The notes: generated by a model from the letters alone, not told the origin. 64,000 nucleotides of DNA from JAFLCM01 sp046154665 (GCA_046154665.1 JBJXFG010000056.1:61134-125133); one strand, 5' to 3'; counted from the stretch's first letter, positions 42,475 through 50,880 are shown. Made by a program: numbers and translations.

Positions 42475-43732
42475 TTCGGCGGAGGTGATCGACTTGCGTT
42501 CGGACACGGTGACGCGTCCGACGCCGGCGATGCGCCGCGCCATGGCCGAGGCGGAAGTGGGCGATGACGTGCTGGGCGATGACCCGACGGTGATCGCGCT
42601 GCAAGAGAAGGTCGCGGCGCTGCTGGGCAAGGAGGCGGCGCTGTTCGTGCCCTCGGGCACGATGGCGAACCAGATCGCCATCCGGGCCCAGACCGAGCCG
42701 GGCGACGAGGTGATCGCGCACGAAGACTCGCACATCCTCCACTACGAAACCGGGGCCCCGGCGGCGCTCTCGGGCGTGATGACACGCGAGGCCCGCGGCG
42801 AGCGCGGGCTGTTCGAGGTGGGGGAAGTCGAGCGGTTGTTCAGGCCGGAGTCTCCCATCACGCCGAGATCGAGGCTGCTGGTGATTGAGAACACGCAGAA
42901 CCGCGGCGGCGGGGCGGTGTGGCCGCTGGAGCAACTCGCGCGCGTGGCCGCGAAGGGTCGGGCGCTGGGGCTGCGGGTCCATCTGGATGGTGCACGGATT
43001 TGGAACGCCAGCGCCGCGACGGGCGTGCAGCCCGCCGAGTACGCGCGTCACTTCGACACCGTGGCGTGCTGCTTCAGCAAGGGGCTGGGCGCGCCGGTGG
43101 GCTCGATGATCGCGGGCGATGCGCCGACCATCACGCGGGCCAGGCGGTTCCGGAAGATGTTCGGCGGGGCGATGCGGCAGTCGGGCGTGCTCGCCGCGGC
43201 GGCGCTGCACGCGCTCGAGCATCACCGCGCGCGGCTGGTGGAAGACCACGAGCACGCGCGGATGCTGGCGTCGGCGGTGTCGGCCACGCCGGGGCTGAAG
43301 ATGGCCTTCCCCGCCGAGACGAACATCGTCATTTTCGACGTCGAACCGCGCCTCGGGACGGCGGCGGGGGTGTGCGAGCGCTTCAAGGCGGCGGGGGTGT
43401 GGTGCCTGGCGTTTGGGCCGCAGCGGGTGCGGATGGTGACGCACATGGATGTTTCGCGCGGGATGATTGAGCGGGCGTGCGGTGTGGTGCGGGGGCTTGG
43501 CAGCCAAGCCACACAAGGCACCCCGAAAATCACCCGGTGTCTCTTTGAAGGGCGGTTTCTCAGTATTGAAGACGCACTTGCGATGCGAGGTGACGGCCCG
43601 GGCACCGCGTTCGGGTTCTTGTGCCCCGAGTGTCGTACCCCGGTGCGCCCGCACCGAGCGGGGGGCTTGGCTTCGGCGCACTTTGAACACCTTGATCGCC
43701 AGCCGCGGTGCTCACTAAGTCACATTGCGTGA
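42452..43732 (+). CDS. ltaE: Low-specificity L-threonine aldolase fused to a Cys/His C-terminal domain
   Basis: PLP enzyme cleaving threonine or allo-threonine to glycine and acetaldehyde. IDLRSDTVTRPTPAMRRAMAEAEVGDDV, LFVPSGTMANQIAI, VHLDGARIWNA and CFSKGLGAPVGSMI (Schiff-base Lys) define it. The catalytic part ends near VRMVTHMDVSRGMIERA, about residue 345. A further 80 residues read RCLFEGRFLSIEDALAMR, then FLCPECRTPVRPH and SAHFEHLDRQPRCSL, a C-x2-C/H/C pattern seen in small zinc-binding bacterial proteins. No stop separates the two parts, so this is a fusion by sequence. Confidence 0.9.
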   Translation: MNPTSGHSSAEVIDLRSDTVTRPTPAMRRAMAEAEVGDDVLGDDPTVIALQEKVAALLGKEAALFVPSGTMANQIAIRAQTEPGDEVIAHEDSHILHYETGAPAALSGVMTREARGERGLFEVGEVERLFRPESPITPRSRLLVIENTQNRGGGAVWPLEQLARVAAKGRALGLRVHLDGARIWNASAATGVQPAEYARHFDTVACCFSKGLGAPVGSMIAGDAPTITRARRFRKMFGGAMRQSGVLAAAALHALEHHRARLVEDHEHARMLASAVSATPGLKMAFPAETNIVIFDVEPRLGTAAGVCERFKAAGVWCLAFGPQRVRMVTHMDVSRGMIERACGVVRGLGSQATQGTPKITRCLFEGRFLSIEDALAMRGDGPGTAFGFLCPECRTPVRPHRAGGLASAHFEHLDRQPRCSLSHIA

Positions 43733-43761
43733 CCTTGCTTGAGTATTCCCGATTATTGACC

Positions 43762-44862
43762 ATGCAACCCATTCTCCAGCATCTCCTCGCCGGCCAGCCC
43801 CTCTCGCGTGGGGAGGCGGACCATGCGTTCGAACTCATCTTCACCGGCGGGGCCAACGAGATGCAGGTGGCGGCGATGCTGGCCCTGCTCGCCGTCAAGG
43901 GTGTGACGCTTGATGAGCTGGTGGGCGGGGCGTCGGCGATGCGTCGGCATGTGACGCGGTTGCCGGTGACGGACGATCCGCGGGCACCGCTCCTGGATAC
44001 CTGCGGCACGGGCGGCGCGCCCAAGACGTTCAACATCTCGACGGCGGCGGCGCTGGTTGTGGCGGGGGCGCGGGGTGGCGCGAATACGCCCGTCGAGCGG
44101 GTCCGCGTGGCGAAGCACGGCGGGCGCTCGCGCACCGGACGCGGGTCCGCCGAGGTGCTGGCGTTGATGGGGGTGAACATCGATGCGTCGCCGCAGGTGC
44201 AGGCCAGGTGCCTCGACTCGGCGGGCGTGTGCTTCAGCTTTGCGGTGAACCATCACCCGGCGATGAAGTTCGCCGCGGGGCCGCGGAAGAGCCTGGGATT
44301 TCCGACGATTTTCAACCTTTTGGGCCCCTTGACCAACCCGGCGGGGGCGCGTCGGCAGCTGCTGGGCGTGTGGGACGGCCGGTACGCGCCGCTGGTGGCG
44401 CAGGCGCTCGCCGAGCTCGGCTGCGACGGCGCGATGGTGGTTCACGGGCTTGATGGGATGGACGAGATCACGACTTGCGATCAGACGTTCATCGCGCGGG
44501 TGCGGGGTGCGGGCGGGGGGGCGGGCGGTAGTGCGGGCGGGGGCGCGGGAAGCGCGGGGCGCGTCGAGACGCGGACCTTTGACCCGCTTGCCGTCGGGGT
44601 CGATCGGGCGCGGTGCGGCGAGTTCGTCGTCGAGACGGCGGAGGCGTCGGCGGCGCTGATTGAGCGGATCGTCGGCGGGGACCGCGGGGCGGATGTGCGG
44701 GCGGCGCGGGACATCGTGCTGATCAACGCCGCGGCGGCGCTGATCGTTGCGGGCATGACCGATTGGTGGGAGGCGGCGCTGGCGCTGGCGACCGATTCGG
44801 TGGACTCGATGCGAGCGCATGGCGCGCTGAACCAACTGCGTGAGGTTTCGCGCGGCGTGTAG
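43762..44862 (+). CDS. trpD: Anthranilate phosphoribosyltransferase
   Basis: Second step of tryptophan synthesis, joining anthranilate to PRPP. LLDTCGTGGAPKTFNISTAAALVVAGA holds the PRPP-binding GTGG, VAKHGGRS the next conserved block, and FNLLGPLTNPAG and LGVWDGRYAPLVAQAL the rest. From the ATG at 43762 it has 366 residues. A Gly/Ala/Ser-rich insert (about residues 248-268) lies in a surface loop. It is not beside other trp genes, so the pathway is scattered or the gene is separately regulated. The alternative start at 43708 would overlap the aldolase gene. Confidence 0.95.
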   Translation: MQPILQHLLAGQPLSRGEADHAFELIFTGGANEMQVAAMLALLAVKGVTLDELVGGASAMRRHVTRLPVTDDPRAPLLDTCGTGGAPKTFNISTAAALVVAGARGGANTPVERVRVAKHGGRSRTGRGSAEVLALMGVNIDASPQVQARCLDSAGVCFSFAVNHHPAMKFAAGPRKSLGFPTIFNLLGPLTNPAGARRQLLGVWDGRYAPLVAQALAELGCDGAMVVHGLDGMDEITTCDQTFIARVRGAGGGAGGSAGGGAGSAGRVETRTFDPLAVGVDRARCGEFVVETAEASAALIERIVGGDRGADVRAARDIVLINAAAALIVAGMTDWWEAALALATDSVDSMRAHGALNQLREVSRGV

Positions 44863-44913
44863 GCTGGCACCGAAGTCCCGCAGACGGGCGTCGGTGGCGC
44901 GCCGGGGGCTCGC

Positions 44914-46428
44914 TCAGAGCTTTCCCTGCATCTTGAGCACGCCACCGTCGAAGGGGAGTTCGTTGCTGCGCAGATCGCGGCCGATCGAGCGCGCGGACAG
45001 GGCGGCCATGAACAGCGCCAGCGCCACGGCGGCAATCGCGAGTGCTCGCTTCCTCTCGGGCGGCGCCGCCAGGGCTGCGAACCACGCGACGCCGACGAGG
45101 ATGATCGGGTCAAAGTAGCGTTGCCAGGCGGCGGGGTTGACCATCTGGGCGAGCAGCCACGCGGCGAGGCCGGCGAGGAGGATGAGGGCCTGCTTGCCGT
45201 GGCCCCGTTCGCGGGCGGCACGGACGAGCATCGCCAGCAGCAAGATGCCCATCGGGGCACCCAGAGCGAGCGCGGGGGAACGGTCGGCGACGGGCGGGAA
45301 GAGGGCTGATGCGCGCCACAGCCAGCCGTAGCCGCGCATGGGTGGGTCGGTGAGGGTGGGCTGCTGTGTTGAGGTGGCGACGATGAGTGCCGAGGCGAGG
45401 GCGAGCAGCGCGAGGCCGACGTAAACCGTTCTGTGCCGTGCGAGGGTGCGGAGTTGATCGCGCCAAGCCGGGAAGAGCACGAGCGCATAGGCACCGAAGA
45501 GCGAGAGGGCGAAGGGGAGCGCGGCGAAGCTGATTCCGCCGCCGTGGACTTCGCGGATTCGCGGGCTCGGTGGCGTGAGGCCTCCCCACATGAACGCAAA
45601 CGCCGCGACGACCGCCGTCGGCACGGCGCAGCCCACCACGGTCATGGCAAGGGTGGTGCGTCGTTCACGGTGTCCGACCAGCCACGCCAGCACGCCCGCC
45701 AGCGCGATCGGGGCGCACACCCACAGGTGGACCTGTCGAACGAGGACGGCGGCGGTGGTCCACGCCGCGGCGTGGGTCACGCCACGGGCACAGGTGAGGG
45801 TCATGGCGCACGCCAGTGCGGCGAGGGCGAAGAACCAGCCGACGTTGTCGGTGGTCAGCCAGATCGCCGCCCCGAGGACGTACTGGTTGAGCGCCAGCGG
45901 AAGCGTGAGCGCCAGCGCCAACCACCACACGACGAAGCGCGAGGCGAGCCAGTAGACGGTGACGATCAGGCCGGAGGTGAGCAGCGCGTTGAGCAGTTGC
46001 AGGGGGGCGAGGTCGCGGATGAAGGCGCTCCAGGCGGCGCGCTCGTCGGGGTCGAGGGTTCGGCGCGGGAACTCGGGCGTGGGGCCGGCGCTGACGGGGG
46101 CGGCGGGCACTGTGTCTGGCCAGCGCTGGTGAGCCCCAGTGAGCTTCCACACCACGGCCATCACAAGGTGGTACCCCGGCGTGGTGGCGGAGTCGTATTT
46201 CGAGAGGTCGGGCGAGGGCAGCTGCGAGGCGAAGGTCTGGATGACCGGGACGTGGTAGTTGATCTGGTCGGCGGATTCGCCGGTGCCCACGCGCCCCGAG
46301 AGGATGATGATCGCGGCGAGAAGAAACGACCCGAGGAAGAGGACGGCGGCGCCGAGGGGTCGGCGGCGGGGGCGCGGGGCAATCGCCGGGGCGATGGCGG
46401 GAACGGGGGATGAGGAAGTCGGGCTCAT
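44914..46428 (-). CDS. Polytopic membrane protein, GT-C glycosyltransferase-like (ALG10/DIE2 pattern)
   Basis: 504 residues with roughly ten hydrophobic helices. After the first helix, an extracytoplasmic loop reads ADQINYHVPVIQTF and KYDSATTPGYHLVMAVVWKL. An Asp followed by His-x-Pro, then an aromatic-Asp...TTPG, is the arrangement of the ALG10/DIE2 family of lipid-linked-sugar transferases; more general GT-C enzymes also begin with an Asp-containing loop. The substrate would be a polyprenyl-phosphate sugar. The family placement is by motif resemblance only. The ATG at 46428 is 35 bp from the divergent methyltransferase start. Confidence 0.68.
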   Translation of the reverse strand: MSPTSSSPVPAIAPAIAPRPRRRPLGAAVLFLGSFLLAAIIILSGRVGTGESADQINYHVPVIQTFASQLPSPDLSKYDSATTPGYHLVMAVVWKLTGAHQRWPDTVPAAPVSAGPTPEFPRRTLDPDERAAWSAFIRDLAPLQLLNALLTSGLIVTVYWLASRFVVWWLALALTLPLALNQYVLGAAIWLTTDNVGWFFALAALACAMTLTCARGVTHAAAWTTAAVLVRQVHLWVCAPIALAGVLAWLVGHRERRTTLAMTVVGCAVPTAVVAAFAFMWGGLTPPSPRIREVHGGGISFAALPFALSLFGAYALVLFPAWRDQLRTLARHRTVYVGLALLALASALIVATSTQQPTLTDPPMRGYGWLWRASALFPPVADRSPALALGAPMGILLLAMLVRAARERGHGKQALILLAGLAAWLLAQMVNPAAWQRYFDPIILVGVAWFAALAAPPERKRALAIAAVALALFMAALSARSIGRDLRSNELPFDGGVLKMQGKL

Positions 46429-46463
46429 GTGGAGGTGTTTCTCGGACGATACCATCGGTCACG

Positions 46464-47102
46464 ATGAGCGGACACGGGCCGATGGGTGCGTTAATGCGGG
46501 CGCTGCACCGGCCGGTGTACGCGGCTCGCCTGCGCACGCTGGTCTCGACGATCGGGCGGCACCTCAAAGAGGGCGACCGGGTGCTCGACGTCGGCTGCGG
46601 CAACGGCACCCTCGGACGGGCCCTGATGGACAGCCCCGATTGCCCAAAGGGCGTCGTGGTCGAGGGGCTGGAGCGCTACAAACGGGGCGGAGAGCCGATT
46701 ACCGTCCATGCGTACGACGGCGTCAAGATGCCGATGGGTGATGGGTCGTACGACGTCGTCATCGTGGCCGACGTGCTGCACCACGAAGAGGACGAGCTGC
46801 GGCTGCTGCGGGAGTGTGCCCGTGTTTCACGCCGACTGGTCATCATCAAGGACCATGTGGTGCGGGGGCCGCTGGCGCAGCAGCGGGTCAGCCTGATCGA
46901 CTGGGCGGCGAATGCCCCTTATGGCGTGAAGTGCCTGTACCGCTACCACACGCCACAGGGCTGGCGCGAGGTTCGCCAGAGGCTGGGGATGGATGCGGTC
47001 GAGGAACAGCTGTCGATGAACCTGTACCCGCCGGGGGTGAATCTGCTGTTCGGGCGGGGGTTGCAGTATTTGGTGGTTCTTGTGAAGGCATCGAGGCAAT
47101 AG
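46464..47102 (+). CDS. Class I SAM-dependent methyltransferase
   Basis: 212 residues. Motif I is VLDVGCGNGTLGRAL, the acidic post-I position is VVEGLE, and motif IV-like VVIVADVLHHEEDELRLLRE is typical of methyltransferase type 11/12. The substrate is unknown. The C-terminus ends VLVKASRQ, encoded by the first units of an octamer array that continues into the gap. Its divergent neighbour is the GT-C-like gene, and the next gene downstream is a UbiA-family enzyme, so lipid or glycolipid modification is a possible context. Confidence 0.87.
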   Translation: MSGHGPMGALMRALHRPVYAARLRTLVSTIGRHLKEGDRVLDVGCGNGTLGRALMDSPDCPKGVVVEGLERYKRGGEPITVHAYDGVKMPMGDGSYDVVIVADVLHHEEDELRLLRECARVSRRLVIIKDHVVRGPLAQQRVSLIDWAANAPYGVKCLYRYHTPQGWREVRQRLGMDAVEEQLSMNLYPPGVNLLFGRGLQYLVVLVKASRQ

Positions 47103-47146
47103 GCATCGAGGCATCAAGGAAGAGACGAAGGCACGGAGGCACGAAG
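47088..47146. repeat. 8-bp tandem repeat (GGCATCGA/GGCACGRA family)
   Basis: Units GGCATCGA, GGCATCGA, GGCATCAA, GGCACGGA and GGCACGAA with partial units between. The array starts in the last codons of the methyltransferase gene. Confidence 0.8.
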
Positions 47147-47212
47147 TGGTTGCAAACGTCGGAAACGCTCGAAAAAACGTGAGTTGATGGGCGCTTCGCG
47201 CCTTTGCTCAAG

Positions 47213-47268
47213 CCCCAAGCCCCAAGCCCCAAGCCCCAAGCCCCAAGCCCCAAGCCCCAAGCCCCAAG
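47213..47268. repeat. Eight perfect CCCCAAG units
   Basis: Eight identical 7-bp units in tandem with no substitutions, ending ten bases before the probable GTG start of the next gene. Perfect identity suggests recent expansion. The unit closely resembles the CCCCAAT/CCCCAGT heptamers of cyanobacterial STRR sequences. Confidence 0.95.
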
Positions 47269-47278
47269 CCAGATCCAA

Positions 47279-48229
47279 GTGATCCGCCGACCATCGATCT
47301 TCCTTTCACTGATCAAGCTGGCCCGCCCGTGGCAGTGGGGCAAGAGCGTGTTTGTGCTCGTCGGGCCTTTCTACGGGTTCCAGCAGTTGGTCGGGGTGCC
47401 GCCCGAAGGGGCGGGGCGGAATGCCGAGGCTGTGATCGTCTCGGCGCTGATTGCGGCGTTGGCCTTCGCGCTGGTGTCATCGGGCTGCTATGTCGTGAAC
47501 GATGTGCAGGATGCCGAGGCGGATCGCCTGCACCCGCGCAAGAAGAACCGGCCCATCGCGGCGGGGTATGTGTCGATCTCGACGGCGTGGGGGTTCGCGC
47601 TGGTTCTGTTCGCGGCGGGCGGGGCGTGCGTGCTGGCGTTGCCGAGTGAGGTGCGGGTGGTGGTGGGGCTGTGTCTGTCGCTCTACGCCGCCAATGTGCT
47701 GACGTACTCGGCGTTCTTGAAACACCGCATCATCGCCGACGTGATGAGCCTGTCGCTGGGGTTCGTGCTGCGGATGCTGGGTGGGTGCGCGGCGGTGGCG
47801 ATCAGCCCCACCTCGTGGCTGCTCAATGTGACGCTGTTTCTCTCGATGTTCCTCGCGTTCGGGAAACGGCTGGGTGAACGGCGCACGCTCGCCGGTACCG
47901 AGGGCGACGGCGGGGCGCACCGGCCCGTCCAGGCGCTCTATACCGACACCCTGCTTCAGATGATGGTGGTCGTTACGGCGGTCATCACCCTCATGACGTA
48001 CGCGCTCTACTTGAACGAACACGCGCCGGGCGGAGAAGTGGGGCGGACCACCCTGCCGGTGATGTGGCTCACCGTGCTGCCGGCGACCTACGGCCTGCTG
48101 CGCTGCATCGTGCTGCTCGAAAAGGGCAAGTTCGACGACCCGACCGAAGTGGCCCGGCGCGACCGCGGCGTCCAGGTGGCGGCGCTGGTGTTCATCGCGC
48201 TCACGGCTTGGGCGGCGTTTGGTGGTTGA
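47279..48229 (+). CDS. UbiA-family prenyltransferase (DPPR synthase-like)
   Basis: 316 residues with about eight hydrophobic helices. ARPWQWGKSVFVLVGPF is the usual opening of decaprenyl-phosphate phosphoribosyltransferase-type enzymes. SSGCYVVNDVQDAEADRLHPRKKNRPIAAG is the first Asp-rich site (NDxxDxxxD) with the HPxKKxRPIA sequence of that subgroup, and the second site is in the fifth helix region. It probably loads phosphoribose or another group onto a polyprenyl phosphate. The GTG at 47279 is preferred: the upstream frame only translates the CCCCAAG repeat, giving Pro/Lys/Gln repeats. Confidence 0.85.
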   Translation: MIRRPSIFLSLIKLARPWQWGKSVFVLVGPFYGFQQLVGVPPEGAGRNAEAVIVSALIAALAFALVSSGCYVVNDVQDAEADRLHPRKKNRPIAAGYVSISTAWGFALVLFAAGGACVLALPSEVRVVVGLCLSLYAANVLTYSAFLKHRIIADVMSLSLGFVLRMLGGCAAVAISPTSWLLNVTLFLSMFLAFGKRLGERRTLAGTEGDGGAHRPVQALYTDTLLQMMVVVTAVITLMTYALYLNEHAPGGEVGRTTLPVMWLTVLPATYGLLRCIVLLEKGKFDDPTEVARRDRGVQVAALVFIALTAWAAFGG

Positions 48230-48235
48230 AGCAGG

Positions 48236-48312
48236 GTTCGGGTGTCGGGGTCCGGGGTTCGGAGTGACTCCGAAACTCTTCCACCGGACCCTGAACCCCG
48301 ACTCCTGAACCC
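48236..48312. repeat. Inverted G-rich/C-rich repeats between genes
   Basis: GGTTCGGGTGTCGGGGTCCGG on the left and GGACCCTGAACCCCGACTCC on the right are imperfect inverted copies flanking a short spacer, each built of roughly 7-bp GGGTTCG-like units. Confidence 0.55.
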
Positions 48313-48333
48313 CGCTCGGCGTATCCTCGCTAC

Positions 48334-48741
48334 ATGGTCAACATCAGCGTCCGCTACGCCGGCAACAAGAAGTGCGATCTCAAGCACCCCGAGGGGGCGA
48401 CGCTGGGGACCGACGCGCCGAAAGACATTGGGGGCGACGCCTCGGCGTTCAGCCCGACCGACCTGGTCGCCGCAGGGCTGGCATCGTGCATTCTCACCAC
48501 CATGGCAATGTTCGGCGAACGCCACGGCATCGACCTGACGGGGGCGACGGCGAGCGTCGAAAAGCACATGAGCACGCCGCCGAGCCCGAGACGGATCGCC
48601 CGCTTGCCGGTGACGGTCCACCTCCCGGCGTCGGTGCCCGTTGAGATGCGCGAAAGGCTGGAACGGGTGGGGCACACCTGCCCGGTACACGCGAGCCTGC
48701 ACACGGAGGTCGAGGCGCCGATTCTGTTTGTGTATGGGTAG
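48334..48741 (+). CDS. OsmC family protein
   Basis: 135 residues of the OsmC/Ohr fold, which reduces organic hydroperoxides. The two conserved Cys are visible in GLASCILTTMAMFGE and GHTCPVHASL, with FSPTDLVAAGLASC upstream as in typical members. The ATG at 48334 fits the family start. It stands after the UbiA-family gene, separated by a repeat; no shared function is apparent. Confidence 0.92.
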   Translation: MVNISVRYAGNKKCDLKHPEGATLGTDAPKDIGGDASAFSPTDLVAAGLASCILTTMAMFGERHGIDLTGATASVEKHMSTPPSPRRIARLPVTVHLPASVPVEMRERLERVGHTCPVHASLHTEVEAPILFVYG

Positions 48742-48890
48742 GGTGGGGTGGCTGGCTTGCGGCTTGGGGCTTGGGGTTGATGCCGCGCGGGTTGGCGGTC
48801 GGAGTTCTGTCGCCGTCGCCGCGCGGCTATGCTGTCTCGGGCCGGAAAAGTCTGATGGGCGGGGGCATTTGTCCGATCTTTGGTGGAGCC

Positions 48891-49733
48891 ATGCAGCCTG
48901 AAACGCGCGATTTCGACGTGTCCATTTTGTCCGAGTCCGGGGTTGATTCCGGCGAGCTCGAGCGCGCCCGTGAGGCGATCTCGCGCCGGCGTCTGATCGA
49001 GCGCGGGGTGATCGGCCTGCTGCTGGCGGGGGGCGCGGGGATGCTCTTCTCCGGCTGCGGCGGATCCAAGCGCGGGGGCGCGTCCGCATCGACGGCGGCG
49101 CTGCCGAATCCGCGCTGGCCGATCGAGGATGTCGGCGCGGAGCAGCTCCGTCCGACGCCCAGCCCGCTGCCGAGGCAGAACGTGGTTCCGCAGCCGCCGG
49201 ACTTGGCGGGCATGGGCGTGATCCCGAGGACCGAGTGGGCCCGCGGGGACCCGATCCGGCCCCGGATGAACCTGGCCGACCGCCCGTTCAACCGCATCAC
49301 CGTCCACCACGACGGCATCGACGCCTTTACCAGCACCTCGCGCGAGGCCGCGGCGCGACGCGTCGAGCAAATCCGCCAGTCGCACCTCAATCGCAGGGGC
49401 GAGCCCTTCGGCGACATCGGCTACCACTACGTCATCGACCCAGCAGGGCGCGTGTGGCAGGGGCGCGATACCGCCTGGCAGGGTGCCCACGTCGCCAAGC
49501 AGAACGAGGGGAACCTGGGCATCTGCGTGCTTGGCAACTACAACCGCCAGTCACCGAATCGGGCCCAGTGTGCCGCGGTGGACCGGTTTGTGAAGTCCCA
49601 GATGTCGCGCTACGGCGTGATGGTGAACAACGTAAAGGTACACCGTGATCTCGCGCAGACGGAATGCCCGGGGGCGTCGCTGCATCGATACATGATCGAG
49701 ACCCGGCGGCGCGGGATGTCGGCGACGGCGTGA
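48891..49733 (+). CDS. Exported N-acetylmuramoyl-L-alanine amidase (PGRP/amidase_2)
   Basis: 280 residues. An N-terminal tract SRRRLIERGVIGLLLAGGAGMLFSGC combines twin-Arg-like basic residues, a hydrophobic stretch and a lipobox, so a membrane-anchored lipoprotein is likely. The amidase domain has the zinc His residues in ITVHHDG and VHRDLAQTECPG, with GYHYVIDPAGRVWQGRDTAWQGAHV between, the PGRP core. It would cut peptidoglycan stem peptides. GGTGGAG precedes the ATG at 48891; the longer frame is unlikely. Confidence 0.92.
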   Translation: MQPETRDFDVSILSESGVDSGELERAREAISRRRLIERGVIGLLLAGGAGMLFSGCGGSKRGGASASTAALPNPRWPIEDVGAEQLRPTPSPLPRQNVVPQPPDLAGMGVIPRTEWARGDPIRPRMNLADRPFNRITVHHDGIDAFTSTSREAAARRVEQIRQSHLNRRGEPFGDIGYHYVIDPAGRVWQGRDTAWQGAHVAKQNEGNLGICVLGNYNRQSPNRAQCAAVDRFVKSQMSRYGVMVNNVKVHRDLAQTECPGASLHRYMIETRRRGMSATA

Positions 49734-49786
49734 GGCACCCACGAACTCGGTAAGCCTCGTCCACGCGGAAGTGCCGGCGGGTGCGG

Positions 49787-50020
49787 TCATTCGTCGTCAG
49801 ATCGATCGGCGTCGCCACGCTCCTCGCGCCACTTCATCTGGATCGTCTCGAGGATTTTCTCGTTGACGGGGTGCCCTGGCCGCTCGACGAATCCTGGCAG
49901 CGCCTTGACCAGCTCGCGCAGTTCGGTGAAGCGCACCGACAGCGGATCGCGTGCCGGATGGGCGTCCGCGAGTTCCTCGGCGATGCGGTCGACGTCGAGC
50001 CAATGAAACGATTGCGCCAT
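49787..50020 (-). CDS. iscX: Fe-S cluster assembly protein IscX
   Basis: A 77-residue acidic protein matching IscX/YfhJ: FHWLDVDRIAEELADAHPARDPLSVRFTELRELVKALPGF and NEKILETIQMKW, with the NEKILE motif. IscX modulates iron delivery to the cysteine desulfurase IscS. In many bacteria it lies just after ferredoxin in the isc operon; here an adrenodoxin-type ferredoxin gene is 1 kb away on the same strand, with an unrelated secreted-protein gene between. The ATG at 50020 is set by family length. Confidence 0.93.
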   Translation of the reverse strand: MAQSFHWLDVDRIAEELADAHPARDPLSVRFTELRELVKALPGFVERPGHPVNEKILETIQMKWREERGDADRSDDE

Positions 50021-50079
50021 GGTGTGGTGCTCCCGCAAAGCAACCGCACAGTCTAGGGCCGCGCCGCGTCGTCTCGATC

Positions 50080-50880
50080 TCAGCAGCCGGTCCCGAACTG
50101 GCCGAGGAACTCCGTCAGGTCCGCGGTGTTCACCGCGCCGTCGAAGTTGAGATCGCCCGGTCCGCCCGCCGCTCCGATGAAACCGAAGCGTGCGAGGAAC
50201 TCGACGAGGTCGGCGGTGTTCACGCTGTTGTCGCGGTTGATGTCGGCGTGGAGCAGGCAGGTGCCGCGGTAGATGAGTTGGATGCCGTTCATGCCCGAGC
50301 GGTACTGCGCCCCGAACTCGCCCGAGTGCGGGTTGAGCTTGCCGTCGCTGACCTGCACGAAGTGTCGCGCGTAGGTCACGCCGAAGGCGTGCTGCCCGGG
50401 CCATGCGCCGCCGATCCACACGGGGCCGGGGGCGGCGAAGTCGGCGCGGAGTCGGTTCTGGCCCGCGGCGTTGTCGGGGTCGATGGCGTAGCTGATGACC
50501 TCGTACCAGCCCGGTTGCAGGTTGCGGAAGAACAGGCACAGATCAACGGGGCTGTTGGTGCTGACGAACATGTCGTCGAGCAGGGCCTGGTCGCTGCCGG
50601 CGGTGGACGGGATGTCGTTCTCGATGAGGTGCGATCCGCCGATGCAGAAGACGGTGGCGGCGACGCCGATGCCGTCGAGCCCGACGAGGGGGAACACTTG
50701 CGAGTTGGGCATGGCACCGATGACGTTCCATGCCCCGGCCAAGCCCGCGCCGGCATAGGCGCTCGACGGCACGGTGCCAGGCGTGCCGAAGTCGACGTTG
50801 AGCGATTGCCCGCACGTCGCCCGCGCACCCGCGACCACACACAGCGCGGTCAAAGCACTCGTGATTCGTTTCGGGTCCAT
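50080..50880 (-). CDS. Secreted protein with two dockerin-like repeats
   Basis: 266 residues. A signal peptide (MDPKRITSALTALCVVAGARATCGQ) leads to a beta-rich domain with no family I can name (LNVDFGTPGTVPSS...GAWNVIGAMPN, FFRNLQPGWYEVISYAIDP). The C-terminus carries two dockerin-like repeats: ADINRDNSVNTADLVEFLARF and DLNFDGAVNTADLTEFLGQF, ending Gly-Thr-Gly-Cys. AGGAGCG is well placed before the ATG. The tail matches that of the protein at 15441 and probably anchors or assembles proteins outside the cell. It lies between iscX and the ferredoxin gene. Confidence 0.87.
   Translation of the reverse strand: MDPKRITSALTALCVVAGARATCGQSLNVDFGTPGTVPSSAYAGAGLAGAWNVIGAMPNSQVFPLVGLDGIGVAATVFCIGGSHLIENDIPSTAGSDQALLDDMFVSTNSPVDLCLFFRNLQPGWYEVISYAIDPDNAAGQNRLRADFAAPGPVWIGGAWPGQHAFGVTYARHFVQVSDGKLNPHSGEFGAQYRSGMNGIQLIYRGTCLLHADINRDNSVNTADLVEFLARFGFIGAAGGPGDLNFDGAVNTADLTEFLGQFGTGC

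Noticed and set aside
47213..47268. Possible CRISPR array
   Set aside because: Unit is 7 bp with no spacers; no cas gene is present anywhere in the window.
47204..47278. N-terminal extension of the UbiA-family protein
   Set aside because: It only translates the CCCCAAG array into Pro/Lys/Gln-Ala-Pro-Ser repeats; the family starts at about the GTG at 47279.
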